Shown: positions 15,010 through 23,827 of the stretch, in pieces
Layout: the number at the start of each line of letters is the position of its first letter
Numbering within the stretch: position 1 is the stretch's first letter
Source: CAWUEZ02 sp963921355
Lineage (GTDB): Bacteria; Pseudomonadota; Alphaproteobacteria; Thalassobaculales; Thalassobaculaceae
Direction of reading: 5' to 3'
Length of the DNA stretch: 64,000 nucleotides
Assembly: GCA_963921355.3 (NCBI GenBank)
Contig: OZ001190.1
Coordinates: 2,170,001 to 2,234,000 of the forward strand
Notes under the pieces: generated by a model
What the model was told of the DNA's origin: nothing
The model's input: the letters and a program-made list of their open reading frames with translations, nothing else
The model's database searches: none
Position numbers and translations under genes: made by a program

Positions 15010-16325
15010 TGGACATCGCCAGCCTGTCGCTGCTGATCGTCTTCGCGGTCGCCGGGCTGCTGATGCTCGGCATTCCGCTGGCCTTCGTGTCGGGCTCGAT
15101 CGCGGTCGTGCTGGCGGTGACCCAGTTCGGCACCGGCGCCCTGTTCATCGTCGCCAGCCGGACCGCCGAATTCCTCGGATCCTTCGCCCTGGTGGCGGTG
15201 CCGATGTTCGTCCTCATGGCCTCGATCATGGAACGGTCCGGGGTGGCCCGAGACCTCTATCGCGCCTTCCATGTCTGGGCCGGGGATCTAAAGGGCGGGC
15301 TCGGGGTGATCACCATGGTGGTGGCGGTCATCCTCGGCGCCACGACCGGCATCATCGGCGGCGAGATCGTCCTGCTCGGCCTGATCGCCCTGCCGCAGAT
15401 GCTGCGGCTCGGTTACGACCGCAAGCTGGCGATCGGCACGGTGACGGCGGGCGGGTCGCTCGGCACCATGATCCCGCCCTCGATCATCCTGATCTTCTAT
15501 GGGATCTCGGCCGAGGTCTCGATCTCCAACCTGTTCCTGGCGACGGTGGTCCCGGGGCTGCTGCTCGCCTCGCTCTACATCGCCTACATCCTGATCCGGT
15601 GCGGCCTGAAGACGGCCCTCGGCCCGCCGGTCGACGACGCCGACCGCAACCTCTCGGTCGCCGAGAAGCTGGCCCTGCTCAAAGGGGTCGCCCTGCCGCT
15701 GCTGGTCGCCGGCGGGGTTCTCGCCTCGATCTATGCCGGCATCGCGTCGATCACCGAGTCCGCGGCGGTCGGGGTACTGGGCACGATCGCCGCCGCGTGG
15801 GTCCGCGGCGAGCTCACCTACACCATGATCCGCGACGCCCTGGTCCAGTCGATGCGGACCTGCGGCATGGTGTTCTGGCTGGTGTTCGGCACCAACGCGC
15901 TGATCGGCGTCTACAACCTGATGGGCGGGATTGCCTTCGCCAAGAGCCTGCTGGCCGGCGTGTCGACCGATCCGACCATGATCCTGCTGACCATGATCGC
16001 GGTCTTCATCCTGCTCGGCTTCTTCATCGACTGGATCGGCATCCTGTTCCTGACCATGCCGATCTTCCTGCCGACCCTGATCGCGCTCGGCTACGACCCG
16101 GTCTGGTTCGGCATCGTTTTCAATCTGTCGATGCAGATCGCCTACCTGACCCCACCCTTCGGCCCGGCCTGTTTCTACCTCAAGGGAGTCGCGCCGCCGG
16201 AAATCACCCTGCAGGACATCCTGTCGGCGCAATGGCCGTTCATCGCCCTGCAGATTCTCGCCCTCGCCCTGGTGGTCTCGTTTCCACAGATCGCCCTGTG
16301 GCTGCCCAACCTCGTCCATGGCTGA
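15009..16325 (+). CDS. TRAP transporter large membrane subunit (DctM type)
   Basis: 438 residues from ATG 15009, highly hydrophobic with about 12 helices. Family motifs include LMLGIPLAFVSGSIAVV, VAVPMFVLMASIMERSGVAR, GATTGIIGGEIVLLGL, TVTAGGSLGTMIPPSIILIF and AYLTPPFGPACFYLKGV. It is the sodium-coupled translocation subunit of the uptake system for the operon's unknown acid. Confidence 0.92.
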   Translation: MDIASLSLLIVFAVAGLLMLGIPLAFVSGSIAVVLAVTQFGTGALFIVASRTAEFLGSFALVAVPMFVLMASIMERSGVARDLYRAFHVWAGDLKGGLGVITMVVAVILGATTGIIGGEIVLLGLIALPQMLRLGYDRKLAIGTVTAGGSLGTMIPPSIILIFYGISAEVSISNLFLATVVPGLLLASLYIAYILIRCGLKTALGPPVDDADRNLSVAEKLALLKGVALPLLVAGGVLASIYAGIASITESAAVGVLGTIAAAWVRGELTYTMIRDALVQSMRTCGMVFWLVFGTNALIGVYNLMGGIAFAKSLLAGVSTDPTMILLTMIAVFILLGFFIDWIGILFLTMPIFLPTLIALGYDPVWFGIVFNLSMQIAYLTPPFGPACFYLKGVAPPEITLQDILSAQWPFIALQILALALVVSFPQIALWLPNLVHG

Positions 16326-16353
16326 CCGAACGGCGCCCTGAACGGAGAGCCCG

Positions 16354-18387
16354 ATGTCCAATGTCGCCATCCTGAAGACCCTCGAGCCGGTTGCCCCGTC
16401 CAACCTGCTGGCCCCCGCCGACCTGCGGGAGATGCTGGCCATGATGCTGCGGATCCGGCGCTTCGAGATCCGGGCCAAGGAGCTGTTCCTGGCCGGCGAG
16501 ATCAAGGGCACGGCCCACTCCTCGGTCGGCCAGGAGGCGATCGCCGTCGGTGCTTGCCGCGCCCTCGAACCCCGCGACTTCCTGCTGACCCACCATCGCG
16601 GCCACGGTCACACCCTGGCCAAGGGTGCCGACATGCGGCGCATGTTCGCGGAGCTGATGGGGCGGGCCGAGGGCTACTGCTACGGCCTCGGCGGCTCGAT
16701 GCACATCGCCGATTTCAATCTCCGGATCCTGGGTGCCAACGGCATCGTGGGTGCGGGCATGGGGCTCGGCACCGGGGCGGCACTGGCCGAGCAGCTCAAC
16801 GGCTCGGGCGCCGCCGGCATCGCGTTCTTCGGCGACGGCGCGGCCAACGAGGGCATCTTCCACGAGGCCATGAACCTGGCCGCGGTCTGGAAGCTGCCGT
16901 TGATCTTCTTCTGCGAGAACAATCAGTACGGCCTGACCACCCCGACCGAGGCGGTCACCGCCGGCGGGTCGATCGCCGCCCGCGCCGCCGGCTACGGCGT
17001 GCCGGGCCAGCGCATTGACGGCAATGATGCGGTCGCCGTGTTCGACGCCGTCCGCCGCGCCGTCGACCGGGCCCGCGACGGCGACGGTCCGACCCTGATC
17101 GAGGCGATGACCTACCGCTGGGACGACCACTCGATGCGGGCCAATCTCGGCGGCTATCGCAGCGAGGACGAAGAGCAGGACTGGCGCGCGGCTGATCCGG
17201 TGGTGCGGCTGCGCGAGCGCTGTACCACGGCCGGCGAGATCGATGGGGCAGGTTTCGAGGCCATGATCGCCGACGCCGAGGCCGAGGTCGAAGGCGCCAT
17301 CGACTGGGCCCGTCACCAGGCCGAACCGACGATCGCCGAGGCCCTGACCAAGATCTCGGCCCCGCCGATCGTTGACGCCGCTGCGCGCGAACCCGCCCCG
17401 GGCGCGCGGCCGCTGACCGACAAGGCGGCGATCAACGAGGCCTTCCACCAGGAAATGACCCGCGATCCGGACGTCATCCTGATCGGCGAGGATGTCGGCC
17501 CGACCGGCGGGATCTTCGGCCTGTCCGCGGGGCTGTTCGACGCGTTCGGCGGCGACAGGGTCCGGGACACACCGATCTCCGAAGGGGCGATCTCCGGCTG
17601 CGGCGTCGGGGCAGCGATGATGGGCAAGCGGCCGATCGTCGAGATCCAGCTGTTCGACTTTGTCTCGCTGATGATGGATTCGATCGTCAATCAGGCCGCC
17701 AAGGCCCGCTTCATGATGGGAGGCACACCGAAGATCCCGATCGTCTTCCGGGGTCCCCAGGGGGCAGGGATCCGGCTCGCCGCCCAGCACTGCCAGTCGC
17801 TCGAAGCCTGGTTCGCCCACATTCCCGGGCTCGAGGTCTATGCCCCCTCAAATGCCTACGATGCCAAAGGCCTGATGGCGGCGGCGATCCGCTCCGACAA
17901 CCCGGTGGTGTTCCTGGAGCACAAGCTGCTCTATCTCGGGGCGGAGGAACCGGTGCCGGAAGACCCGTACCTCGTGCCGCCGGGCAAGGCGCGGATCGTG
18001 CGCGAAGGCAGCGACGTCACCGTGATCGCCCTGATGGCCATGGTCGACCGGGCGGTCCAGGCCGCCGGGCGGCTGGAGCGTGACGGCATTTCGGTCGAGA
18101 TCATCGACCCGCGCACCGTGAAGCCGCTCGACCGCGCGACGATCATCGACAGCGTCAGAAAGACCAACCGGGCCGTCGTCGTGCACGAGGCCGTGCGCAA
18201 CGGCGGCATCGGCGGCGAGATCGCCGCGACGATCATGGAAGAGGCGTTCGACTGGCTGGACGCGCCGGTCGCCCGGGTCGGCGCCCCCGACATGCCGGTG
18301 CCCTACAACGACCGCCTGGAGCGCGCCTTCATGCCTGACGCCTCGGACATCGCCGAGGCGATCAAAGCCGTCTGCTACCGGACCTGA
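16354..18387 (+). CDS. Fused E1 alpha-beta component of a 2-oxoacid/acetoin dehydrogenase-type enzyme
   Basis: 677 residues joining two subunits that are separate in most complexes. The alpha half (1 to about 340) has IKGTAHSSVGQEAIAVGACR, the thiamine-diphosphate motif beginning GDGAANEGIFHEAMN (about 160) and ending CENNQYG (about 189), and SIAARAAGYGVPGQRIDGND. The beta half (from about 355) has FHQEMTRDPDVILIGEDVG, DTPISEGAISGCGVGAAMMG and VEIIDPRTVKPLDRATI. It would decarboxylate a 2-oxo acid or acetoin-like compound with ThDP. No E2 or E3 gene lies in the operon, so it must borrow E2/E3 or act without them. It follows the TRAP genes and precedes RidA and aldolase genes. Acetoin cleavage is one possibility, not proven. 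Confidence 0.85.
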   Translation: MSNVAILKTLEPVAPSNLLAPADLREMLAMMLRIRRFEIRAKELFLAGEIKGTAHSSVGQEAIAVGACRALEPRDFLLTHHRGHGHTLAKGADMRRMFAELMGRAEGYCYGLGGSMHIADFNLRILGANGIVGAGMGLGTGAALAEQLNGSGAAGIAFFGDGAANEGIFHEAMNLAAVWKLPLIFFCENNQYGLTTPTEAVTAGGSIAARAAGYGVPGQRIDGNDAVAVFDAVRRAVDRARDGDGPTLIEAMTYRWDDHSMRANLGGYRSEDEEQDWRAADPVVRLRERCTTAGEIDGAGFEAMIADAEAEVEGAIDWARHQAEPTIAEALTKISAPPIVDAAAREPAPGARPLTDKAAINEAFHQEMTRDPDVILIGEDVGPTGGIFGLSAGLFDAFGGDRVRDTPISEGAISGCGVGAAMMGKRPIVEIQLFDFVSLMMDSIVNQAAKARFMMGGTPKIPIVFRGPQGAGIRLAAQHCQSLEAWFAHIPGLEVYAPSNAYDAKGLMAAAIRSDNPVVFLEHKLLYLGAEEPVPEDPYLVPPGKARIVREGSDVTVIALMAMVDRAVQAAGRLERDGISVEIIDPRTVKPLDRATIIDSVRKTNRAVVVHEAVRNGGIGGEIAATIMEEAFDWLDAPVARVGAPDMPVPYNDRLERAFMPDASDIAEAIKAVCYRT

Positions 18388-18401
18388 AAGGAGGCTCTGC
18401 C

Positions 18402-18806
18402 ATGGCCACCCGCAAACTGATTGTCCCGCCCGGTCTGGAGGCGGTCTACGAGACCTTCCTCTACGCGCCCGGCATCCAGGTCGGCGACACCCTCTACATC
18501 TCGGGCCAGGTCGGACGCGATGCCGACCTGAAGGTCGTCGAAGGAACCGAGGCCCAGTTCGTCCAGGCATTCGAGAATGTCGGGGCGGTTCTCAAGGCGG
18601 CCGGCGCGACATTCGACGACGTGGACGAAATGGAGACCTGGTTCCTGGAGAGCATGAGCGACCTCAAGCTGTTCATGGCCGTCAAGGACCGGTTCTTCAC
18701 CAACCGCTACCCGACCTGGACCGGCTTTGCTGTGCGCGGTTTTTCGATGCCGGGGATCCTGGTCGAGATCAAGTGCAAGGCGATCCTGGGGTTGAGCGAT
18801 GGCTGA
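18402..18806 (+). CDS. RidA/YjgF-family protein without the catalytic arginine
   Basis: 134 residues, the normal size for this trimeric fold. GDTLYISGQVGRDADLKVVE and AQAFENVGAVLKAAG-like segments match the family. In canonical RidA enamine/imine deaminases a PAR(S/T) loop supplies an arginine that binds the substrate carboxylate. Here the loop reads YPTWTGFAV, so that arginine is a tryptophan, while the later glutamate (VEIKC) is kept. It may bind a different keto or imino compound from the pathway. AAAGGAGG lies upstream; its end overlaps the next gene by 8 bp. Confidence 0.8.
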   Translation: MATRKLIVPPGLEAVYETFLYAPGIQVGDTLYISGQVGRDADLKVVEGTEAQFVQAFENVGAVLKAAGATFDDVDEMETWFLESMSDLKLFMAVKDRFFTNRYPTWTGFAVRGFSMPGILVEIKCKAILGLSDG

Positions 18807-19602
18807 CCCCGCCACCGACCTGAAGGCGCAACTCGCCAGCGCCGACATCACGCTCGGCACCTGGTCGCAGATCGCCGCCCCCGAGATGGTCGATCTGATC
18901 GCCCTGAACGGCTTCACCTTTTCGATCATCGACTGCGAGCACGGCTTCTTCGGAATGGAGACCGCCGAGAACCTCGCCCGGGCCTGCGACGCCAATCGGA
19001 TCGCCGCGGCGGTCCGGGTCCCGGTGAACGATCCCAAGGTCATCATGAAGGCGTTGGATGCCGGGATCCGGCATGTGGTCGTGCCCAACATGTCCACCGG
19101 CGAAGAAGCCGAAAGAGCGGTCGCCGCCACCCGGTTCGCGCCGCACGGACTGCGCGGCGCCTGCCCCTGTGTGCGGGCGGGCGGTCACTTCATCCGGAAC
19201 TGGCAGGACTACGTTGCCGAAGAGGAAGGCCGGTTCGGAGCCATCGCGCTGGTCGAGACCGAGGACGGTGTCCGGAACTTCGAAGAGATCGCCGCCGTCA
19301 CGGATCTGACCGCGATCATGTTCGGCCCGTTCGACCTTTCCGTCTCGATGGGTCTGGGTGGCGACTGGCGACACGACCGGGTGCAAAACGCGCTGCTCAA
19401 CATGATCGCGACGGCGCGCGCAGCCGGCCACCGGATCATCATGCCGGTTTTCGCCGCCGACATCGCCGAGTGCCGGGCCCAGATCGAGCACTGGCGGGGT
19501 CTCGGCATCGACACCTTCGTGATCGGATCCGACAAGATCATTGTCGCCCATGCCTTCGCCACCTGGATCCAGGGACTGGCCGGGCGCGGCGGCGCGGGGT
19601 GA
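18799..19602 (+). CDS. HpcH/HpaI-family class II aldolase
   Basis: 267 residues. It shows the metal-dependent HpcH/HpaI pattern: LGTWSQIAAPEMVDLIALNG, FSIIDCEHGFFGMET (catalytic histidine loop), AAVRVPVNDPKVIMKALDAG, VVVPNMSTGEEAERAV, IALVETEDGVRNFEEIAAV (metal-binding glutamate) and FGPFDLSVSMGLGGD (metal-binding aspartate). It splits a 4-hydroxy-2-oxo acid into pyruvate and an aldehyde. As the last gene of the operon it would produce or consume the 2-oxo intermediates handled by the E1 fusion and the BKACE enzyme. Confidence 0.88.
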   Translation: MADPATDLKAQLASADITLGTWSQIAAPEMVDLIALNGFTFSIIDCEHGFFGMETAENLARACDANRIAAAVRVPVNDPKVIMKALDAGIRHVVVPNMSTGEEAERAVAATRFAPHGLRGACPCVRAGGHFIRNWQDYVAEEEGRFGAIALVETEDGVRNFEEIAAVTDLTAIMFGPFDLSVSMGLGGDWRHDRVQNALLNMIATARAAGHRIIMPVFAADIAECRAQIEHWRGLGIDTFVIGSDKIIVAHAFATWIQGLAGRGGAG

Positions 19603-19815
19603 CTCGTCCAGCGTCGTATCCTCGGGCCAGATCGGTCCGGGGCAGGGAAATCGGGACCGGACCCATGCCTGAGAGCCTGACAAGCCCTGCGGTGCATGGG
19701 ATGGGCTCAACCCCGAACACCTGATTCATTCCGCGGCGTTTACGATCTCTTAGACTTTGGCATGCCACCTTTCGATTGCGCCCGAAGTTTCGGGCAGGAC
19801 GAAAGGACACGGTTC

Positions 19816-20310
19816 ATGCGGTACATTCCCGACAGCGACTTCTCGGGCGGCGGCAGCGACCCGATCGATACGACTCCCTGGTCGCTGGCCTATGTCAGCC
19901 GAGCCAGAGACAGATTCGGACCGGACGATCTCAACGCGAGGCTGAACGGCGCGCGCGTGCGCAACCAGGCGCTGGAGGTGAGCTCGCTCCTGGTTCACTG
20001 GGAGGGCTGGGTCCTCCACATCCTGGAAGGCCCCCGCGAGCACGTTCTGGTGGCCTTTGACTGCTTTGCGCTCGGCACCGACATCCACGGCGATGTGATT
20101 CTCGTAGAGCAGGGCCCGGTTGCCCCCCGCGACAGCGCCGACGTCGCGGCGATCGATATCCTGGTGCCGATCGTCGACACCGACATCGCAGCCGTTGAGG
20201 GGCTGGTTCAGTCCGCCATGTCGGAAGGCGGGTGGGTTGATGCCGAAATGGTGTCTCGCGCTGTCCCGTCCGCGCTGCGTCCGATCGACAACACCGCGCT
20301 CGCCGCCTAG
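19816..20310 (+). CDS. BLUF-domain-like protein lacking the photoactive glutamine
   Basis: 164 residues from ATG 19816 (AAAGGA upstream). Residues about 20-110 match the BLUF flavin blue-light sensor fold: WSLAYVSRA with the conserved tyrosine, LNGARVRNQALEVSSLLVHW with the conserved asparagine, and a HILEGPREHVLVAFDCF helix. In photoactive BLUF proteins the segment before LEGP carries an essential glutamine; here it is histidine (VLHILEGP), and the usual GITG and D-x-RH motifs are also altered. FAD binding or light response is therefore doubtful. It may be a degenerate or repurposed sensor. It stands alone between two operons. Confidence 0.7.
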   Translation: MRYIPDSDFSGGGSDPIDTTPWSLAYVSRARDRFGPDDLNARLNGARVRNQALEVSSLLVHWEGWVLHILEGPREHVLVAFDCFALGTDIHGDVILVEQGPVAPRDSADVAAIDILVPIVDTDIAAVEGLVQSAMSEGGWVDAEMVSRAVPSALRPIDNTALAA

Positions 20311-20520
20311 CGCGCGTTCCTTCAGATGGGGTGGGGGACCCCGGTTCGGGGCGAGGATTCCGCAAGGGACCTCGCCTCGAACCTATCCTGCCAAGGCCAC
20401 CATACAGGCGCCGGGTCAGATGCCCGCGACCGGATCGGCTGCCTCCGGAGGAGAGTCACCGAGCAAATGGAAGCGCCTGGAGCGATCCATCTGCTCGAAC
20501 TTTTTCGAGATCGTAGAGTG

Positions 20521-20580
20521 AGAACCGATGCACCGGTCAGATGGACCGCCCGAGGCGAGTCCATCTGACACGGATCTGCT
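20521..20580. repeat. Dispersed palindromic repeat, copy 1 (inverse of 60898-60963)
   Basis: A perfect 11-bp stem, GTCAGATGGAC (20536-20546) and GTCCATCTGAC (20559-20569), with a 12-bp spacer, flanked by CGATGCACCG and ACGGATCTGCT. Its reverse complement is very similar over about 60 bp to 60898-60963. It lies between the convergent BLUF-like gene and suyB and may act as a transcription barrier, though there is no T-tract. The rest of the 270-bp gap shows no gene. Confidence 0.75.
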
Positions 20581-21756
20581 TTAGGCGCTTCGGTACAGCT
20601 TGGTCATCACGAACTCTTTGTGTCCGAGCGCCTCGGCGGCCGTGGCGCGACCGTTGGCCGTGCGCCGGATCATTTCGATCAGCGCGTCGCCGGCGTCGCT
20701 GATCGTCATGCTGCCGCGCAGGACATCCGAGACATCGACATCGACGTGCTCACTCATGGTGCGCACGGTCCGCGGGTTCCCGGAGATCTTGATGACCGGG
20801 ACGATCGGATTGCCGATGACGTTGCCCTGGCCCGTCGGGAAGGTGTGCACAACGTAGCCCGCCGCCGCCATCAGGGTCACGCACTCGGCCGCGGCCGATG
20901 AGGTGTCCATAAAGTACAGACCCCGGCCTTTCTCGGGCGCCTCCGCCGGCCCCAGCGCGTCGATATAGGTCGACGTCCGACCGATCTTTTCCAGGTTGCC
21001 GAGCGCCTTCTCCTCGATCGTCGTCAGCCCGCCCAGGATGTTGCCCTTGGTGGGCTGGCTGTCCGACAGGTCCGAGGTCTTGTGGGCCTCGATCACATCG
21101 TCCTGGTAGGCCTGGAAGATCTTCATGAACTTCTCGCCGGCCTCGGGCGTGGCGGCCCGCTTGACGCAGATATGCTCGGCCCCGGTGATCTCGGAGGTCT
21201 CACCGAAACAGCCGTAGAGTCCGAGCGGGACCAGCTTGTCGTACATGTTGCCGACGGTCGGGCAGCTCGACAGGCCGGTGGTGGTATCCGACTCGCCACA
21301 CTTGGTCGACACCCACAGGTCGGTCAGAGGGCACTCTTCTTTCTGCAGTTCGGTCGCCCAGTGCACGAACTCCTTGGCTTTCCAGCTCGCCAGGCGGATG
21401 GTCTCGAAGTCACCCTTTTGCTCGATCGAGAAACCCTCGACCGGCTTGCCGGTCTTGGCGATGCCGTCGACGATCACCTGGGTCCACTCCGGCTCGATGC
21501 CGATCACCACGACCGCCGCGACGTTCGGGTTGGCGCCGGTACCGATGATGGTCCGGAAGTGCAGTTCCAGATCCTCGCCGAACTGAAGGCGGCCATAGGA
21601 GTGCGGAATGGCCATCGTCCCTTTGACGTTGTTGGCCACCGCCTCGCAGGCCGCGTTCGAGATGTCATCGACGGGCAGGATGACGACGTGATTGCGCACG
21701 CCGACCCGGCCGTTCTCGCGGCGCCATGCCTGCACGCTTGTGTTTTCGTAGCTCAT
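20581..21756 (-). CDS. suyB: (2R)-3-sulfolactate sulfo-lyase, large subunit
   Basis: 391 residues of the UxaA/altronate dehydratase large-subunit superfamily. It has [20 protein letters not shown], the [20 protein letters not shown] cluster-binding region, [20 protein letters not shown] and [20 protein letters not shown]. The superfamily alone would allow altronate or galactarate dehydratase. The separate small SAF-domain subunit gene upstream, the length, and the adjacent DHPS-dehydrogenase (HpsN-type) gene point to SuyB. SuyAB removes sulfite from (R)-sulfolactate to give pyruvate, an iron-dependent lyase reaction in the cytoplasm. It is the last gene of the sulfonate operon. Confidence 0.82.
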   Translation of the reverse strand: MSYENTSVQAWRRENGRVGVRNHVVILPVDDISNAACEAVANNVKGTMAIPHSYGRLQFGEDLELHFRTIIGTGANPNVAAVVVIGIEPEWTQVIVDGIAKTGKPVEGFSIEQKGDFETIRLASWKAKEFVHWATELQKEECPLTDLWVSTKCGESDTTTGLSSCPTVGNMYDKLVPLGLYGCFGETSEITGAEHICVKRAATPEAGEKFMKIFQAYQDDVIEAHKTSDLSDSQPTKGNILGGLTTIEEKALGNLEKIGRTSTYIDALGPAEAPEKGRGLYFMDTSSAAAECVTLMAAAGYVVHTFPTGQGNVIGNPIVPVIKISGNPRTVRTMSEHVDVDVSDVLRGSMTISDAGDALIEMIRRTANGRATAAEALGHKEFVMTKLYRSA

Positions 21757-21766
21757 GGTCCGCTCC

Positions 21767-22057
21767 TTACCAGCGCTTGGTCTTCACGTTGTGCACGTGG
21801 ACATGCTTGCCCTTGGCGACGGCGGCCACCACGCGTCCTATGTCCTCGCCATACTTGACGGCGGTGTCGCCCTCGCCGAGATCGGTCAGCGCGACCTTAT
21901 GGCCGATCGGCACGTCGTCCAGGACCGTCAGCGTGAAGGTTGAATTGTCCTCGGTCACCCGGCAGTGCATCTCGGTGCCGGCGGTCAGATCCTCGACGAC
22001 CACGACGCCGACATTGTCGGCGAGATCGTGGACCAGGAGCTGTGGTTCGTTGCTCAT
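21767..22057 (-). CDS. suyA: (2R)-3-sulfolactate sulfo-lyase, small subunit (SAF domain)
   Basis: 96 residues forming a single SAF domain: [20 protein letters not shown], then [20 protein letters not shown], then [20 protein letters not shown], the signature of UxaA N-terminal/SuyA subunits, with the HKVAL core. It pairs with SuyB, encoded 10 bp downstream, and with it forms the desulfonating lyase. The separate small subunit favours SuyA over a full-length altronate dehydratase. Confidence 0.82.
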   Translation of the reverse strand: MSNEPQLLVHDLADNVGVVVVEDLTAGTEMHCRVTEDNSTFTLTVLDDVPIGHKVALTDLGEGDTAVKYGEDIGRVVAAVAKGKHVHVHNVKTKRW

Positions 22058-22082
22058 CTACCCTGCCTCTTCTTCTTGATGG

Positions 22083-23078
22083 TCATGGTCTCAGAATGGT
22101 CTTCGGTGCGGCGACCTGACCCGCGTGGATCGCCGCGAAAGCGTGGGGCCCTTCCTCCAGCGGACGCTCTTCGATCCAATCCAACGCTCCGAGGCGGCCA
22201 TCGAAGATCGCCTGCGCGGTCTGCTGGAAGTCGATCGGCGTATAGGTATAGGTCCCGATAAAGGTGATTTCTTGAAGGGTCATGCGGCGGATGTCGAGTC
22301 CTCCCGTGGCCTCACCGAGCCCGATATGGACAACCACCCCACCCGGCTTGGCACTGGCGCTGGCCTGCGCGCGGGTCGGTGCGATGCCGACGCCGTCAAC
22401 CACCAGGTCGAACGACCCGGGGTCCGGCGCTGGCCCGCCGGTCGGATCGAACACGCTGAACGGTCCCGAGCGCTCCACCACGGCCCGGCGCTCAGCGTTG
22501 GTGTCGGCGACCCAGATATCGCCGGCGCCCCGGCTGGCCAGGATCAACGCCGCGCCCAATCCGATCGCCCCGCCACCCAGCACCAGACATCGGGCCGCGG
22601 CCAGCGGGCGGTTCAGCGCGCGTTCCGCGAGGCCGACCGCGTGCCAACCGCAGGCCAACGGTTCGGCAAGAGCGGCTTTCTCGGCCGGGACATGATCTGG
22701 AACCGGCGTGACGTTACGAACCGGAATGGCCACGTGGGTGGCGAAGGCCCCTTCGCGTGGCGGCATCGAGATGATCTGGCGATCGGGGCACAGATTGGCC
22801 CGGCCTTCGACACAGGCCTCGCATCGCCCGCAGGTCACCAACGGGTTGATCGTGACGCGGCGACCACTGAGCGGTCCGGCGACTACCGTGCCGGCGGCCT
22901 CGTGTCCCAGAATCAGGGGACCCGGCCGGCGCTCGTCATGGCCGAGAAACGCGTGCATGTCGGAGCCGCAAATTCCGGCGGCCGCCACCGCGACCACCAC
23001 TTCATCCGCCGCGGGCTCGGCATCCGCGACGTCCCGAAGTTCGAGCTCCTCCGCCGACAGGTAGACCAGCGCCTTCAT
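22083..23078 (-). CDS. Zinc-dependent alcohol dehydrogenase, probably acting on the C2 hydroxyl of DHPS
   Basis: 331 residues of the medium-chain dehydrogenase family. Catalytic zinc site GICGSD and GHEAAGTVV; structural zinc cysteines CGRCEACVEGRANLC; Rossmann motif VLGGGAIGLGAAL. The start overlaps the upstream SDR gene by 4 bp, so the two are co-translated. In characterised DHPS degraders a pair of 2-dehydrogenases (HpsO, HpsP) interconverts the DHPS enantiomers so that HpsN can act on the R form. This gene and its SDR neighbour fit that pair, but which corresponds to which letter is not decided from sequence. Sulfolactate dehydrogenase activity is an alternative. Confidence 0.75.
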   Translation of the reverse strand: MKALVYLSAEELELRDVADAEPAADEVVVAVAAAGICGSDMHAFLGHDERRPGPLILGHEAAGTVVAGPLSGRRVTINPLVTCGRCEACVEGRANLCPDRQIISMPPREGAFATHVAIPVRNVTPVPDHVPAEKAALAEPLACGWHAVGLAERALNRPLAAARCLVLGGGAIGLGAALILASRGAGDIWVADTNAERRAVVERSGPFSVFDPTGGPAPDPGSFDLVVDGVGIAPTRAQASASAKPGGVVVHIGLGEATGGLDIRRMTLQEITFIGTYTYTPIDFQQTAQAIFDGRLGALDWIEERPLEEGPHAFAAIHAGQVAAPKTILRP

Positions 23079-23827
23079 TTCGCCGTGAACCCCCCATCGA
23101 CGAACAGGATCTGCCCTGTGACGTAGTCGGAGGCCGGACTTGCCAGAAACAGGGCCGGACCGACCAGATCGGCCAGCTCACCATTGCGTCCGATACAGGT
23201 CTGAGCCGCGTTCCGCGCCGCACGTTCCGGATCGTCAAAGACCGCGGCGGTCAGATCGGTCGGAAAGAACCCCGGCGCCAGAGCGTTGGCGGTAATGCCG
23301 CTGGCCGACCACGCTTCCGCCATGGCCCGCGTCAGTTGCGCCACCCCGCCTTTGGATGCGCCATAGGCGATGCCCCCGGGGAACGCGCGGACGCTCTGCA
23401 GCGACGCGATGTTGATGATCCGTCCCCATCCCCGCGCCTTCATCGCCGGCACCAGGGCCTGGGCGAGAAAGAACGGGGTCGCGAGATTGATGTCGACCGT
23501 CGACTGCCAGCCGGCAATCGTCACCTCATCGGCCGATTGACGGGTGTTGATCCCCGCCGCATTCACCAGGATGTCGGGCTGTCCGAAAGGGACAGAAAGC
23601 CGGTCGGCCGCGTCGACGGCGCTCTCAGGACTGGAGAGATCGGCCGTAACCGCCGCGGTATCACCGGTCGCCGTCTCGCGCCATGTCTCAAGCGCATCGG
23701 CCCGGCGCGCAACGCCCACAACCCGTGCGCCCGCCTCGGCGAACGCTGAAGCAATCGCGCGGCCGATCCCGGAACTGGCCCCCGTCACCACGGCGACCCG
23801 TCCGGTGATGTCGAAGCTGGGGATCAC
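23075..23827 (-). CDS. SDR oxidoreductase, probable DHPS 2-dehydrogenase
   Basis: 250 residues, classical short-chain dehydrogenase. Cofactor motif VVTGASSGIGRAIASAF, structural LVNAAGI, catalytic IASLQS and YGASKGGVAQL (Ser, Tyr, Lys all present), then ITANALAPGFFPTDLTAAVF. NAD(H) or NADP(H) dependent. It overlaps hpsN by 4 bp and the zinc dehydrogenase by 4 bp. Proposed role: with the zinc enzyme, oxidation and re-reduction at C2 of 2,3-dihydroxypropane-1-sulfonate to invert S to R. The fold is certain; the substrate is inferred from the operon. Confidence 0.78.
   Translation of the reverse strand: MIPSFDITGRVAVVTGASSGIGRAIASAFAEAGARVVGVARRADALETWRETATGDTAAVTADLSSPESAVDAADRLSVPFGQPDILVNAAGINTRQSADEVTIAGWQSTVDINLATPFFLAQALVPAMKARGWGRIINIASLQSVRAFPGGIAYGASKGGVAQLTRAMAEAWSASGITANALAPGFFPTDLTAAVFDDPERAARNAAQTCIGRNGELADLVGPALFLASPASDYVTGQILFVDGGFTAK

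Noticed and set aside
20581..22057. Altronate dehydratase (UxaA) reading of the large and small subunits
   Set aside because: The subunits are separate, of SuyA/SuyB length, and lie beside an HpsN-type gene and TRAP genes rather than hexuronate genes.
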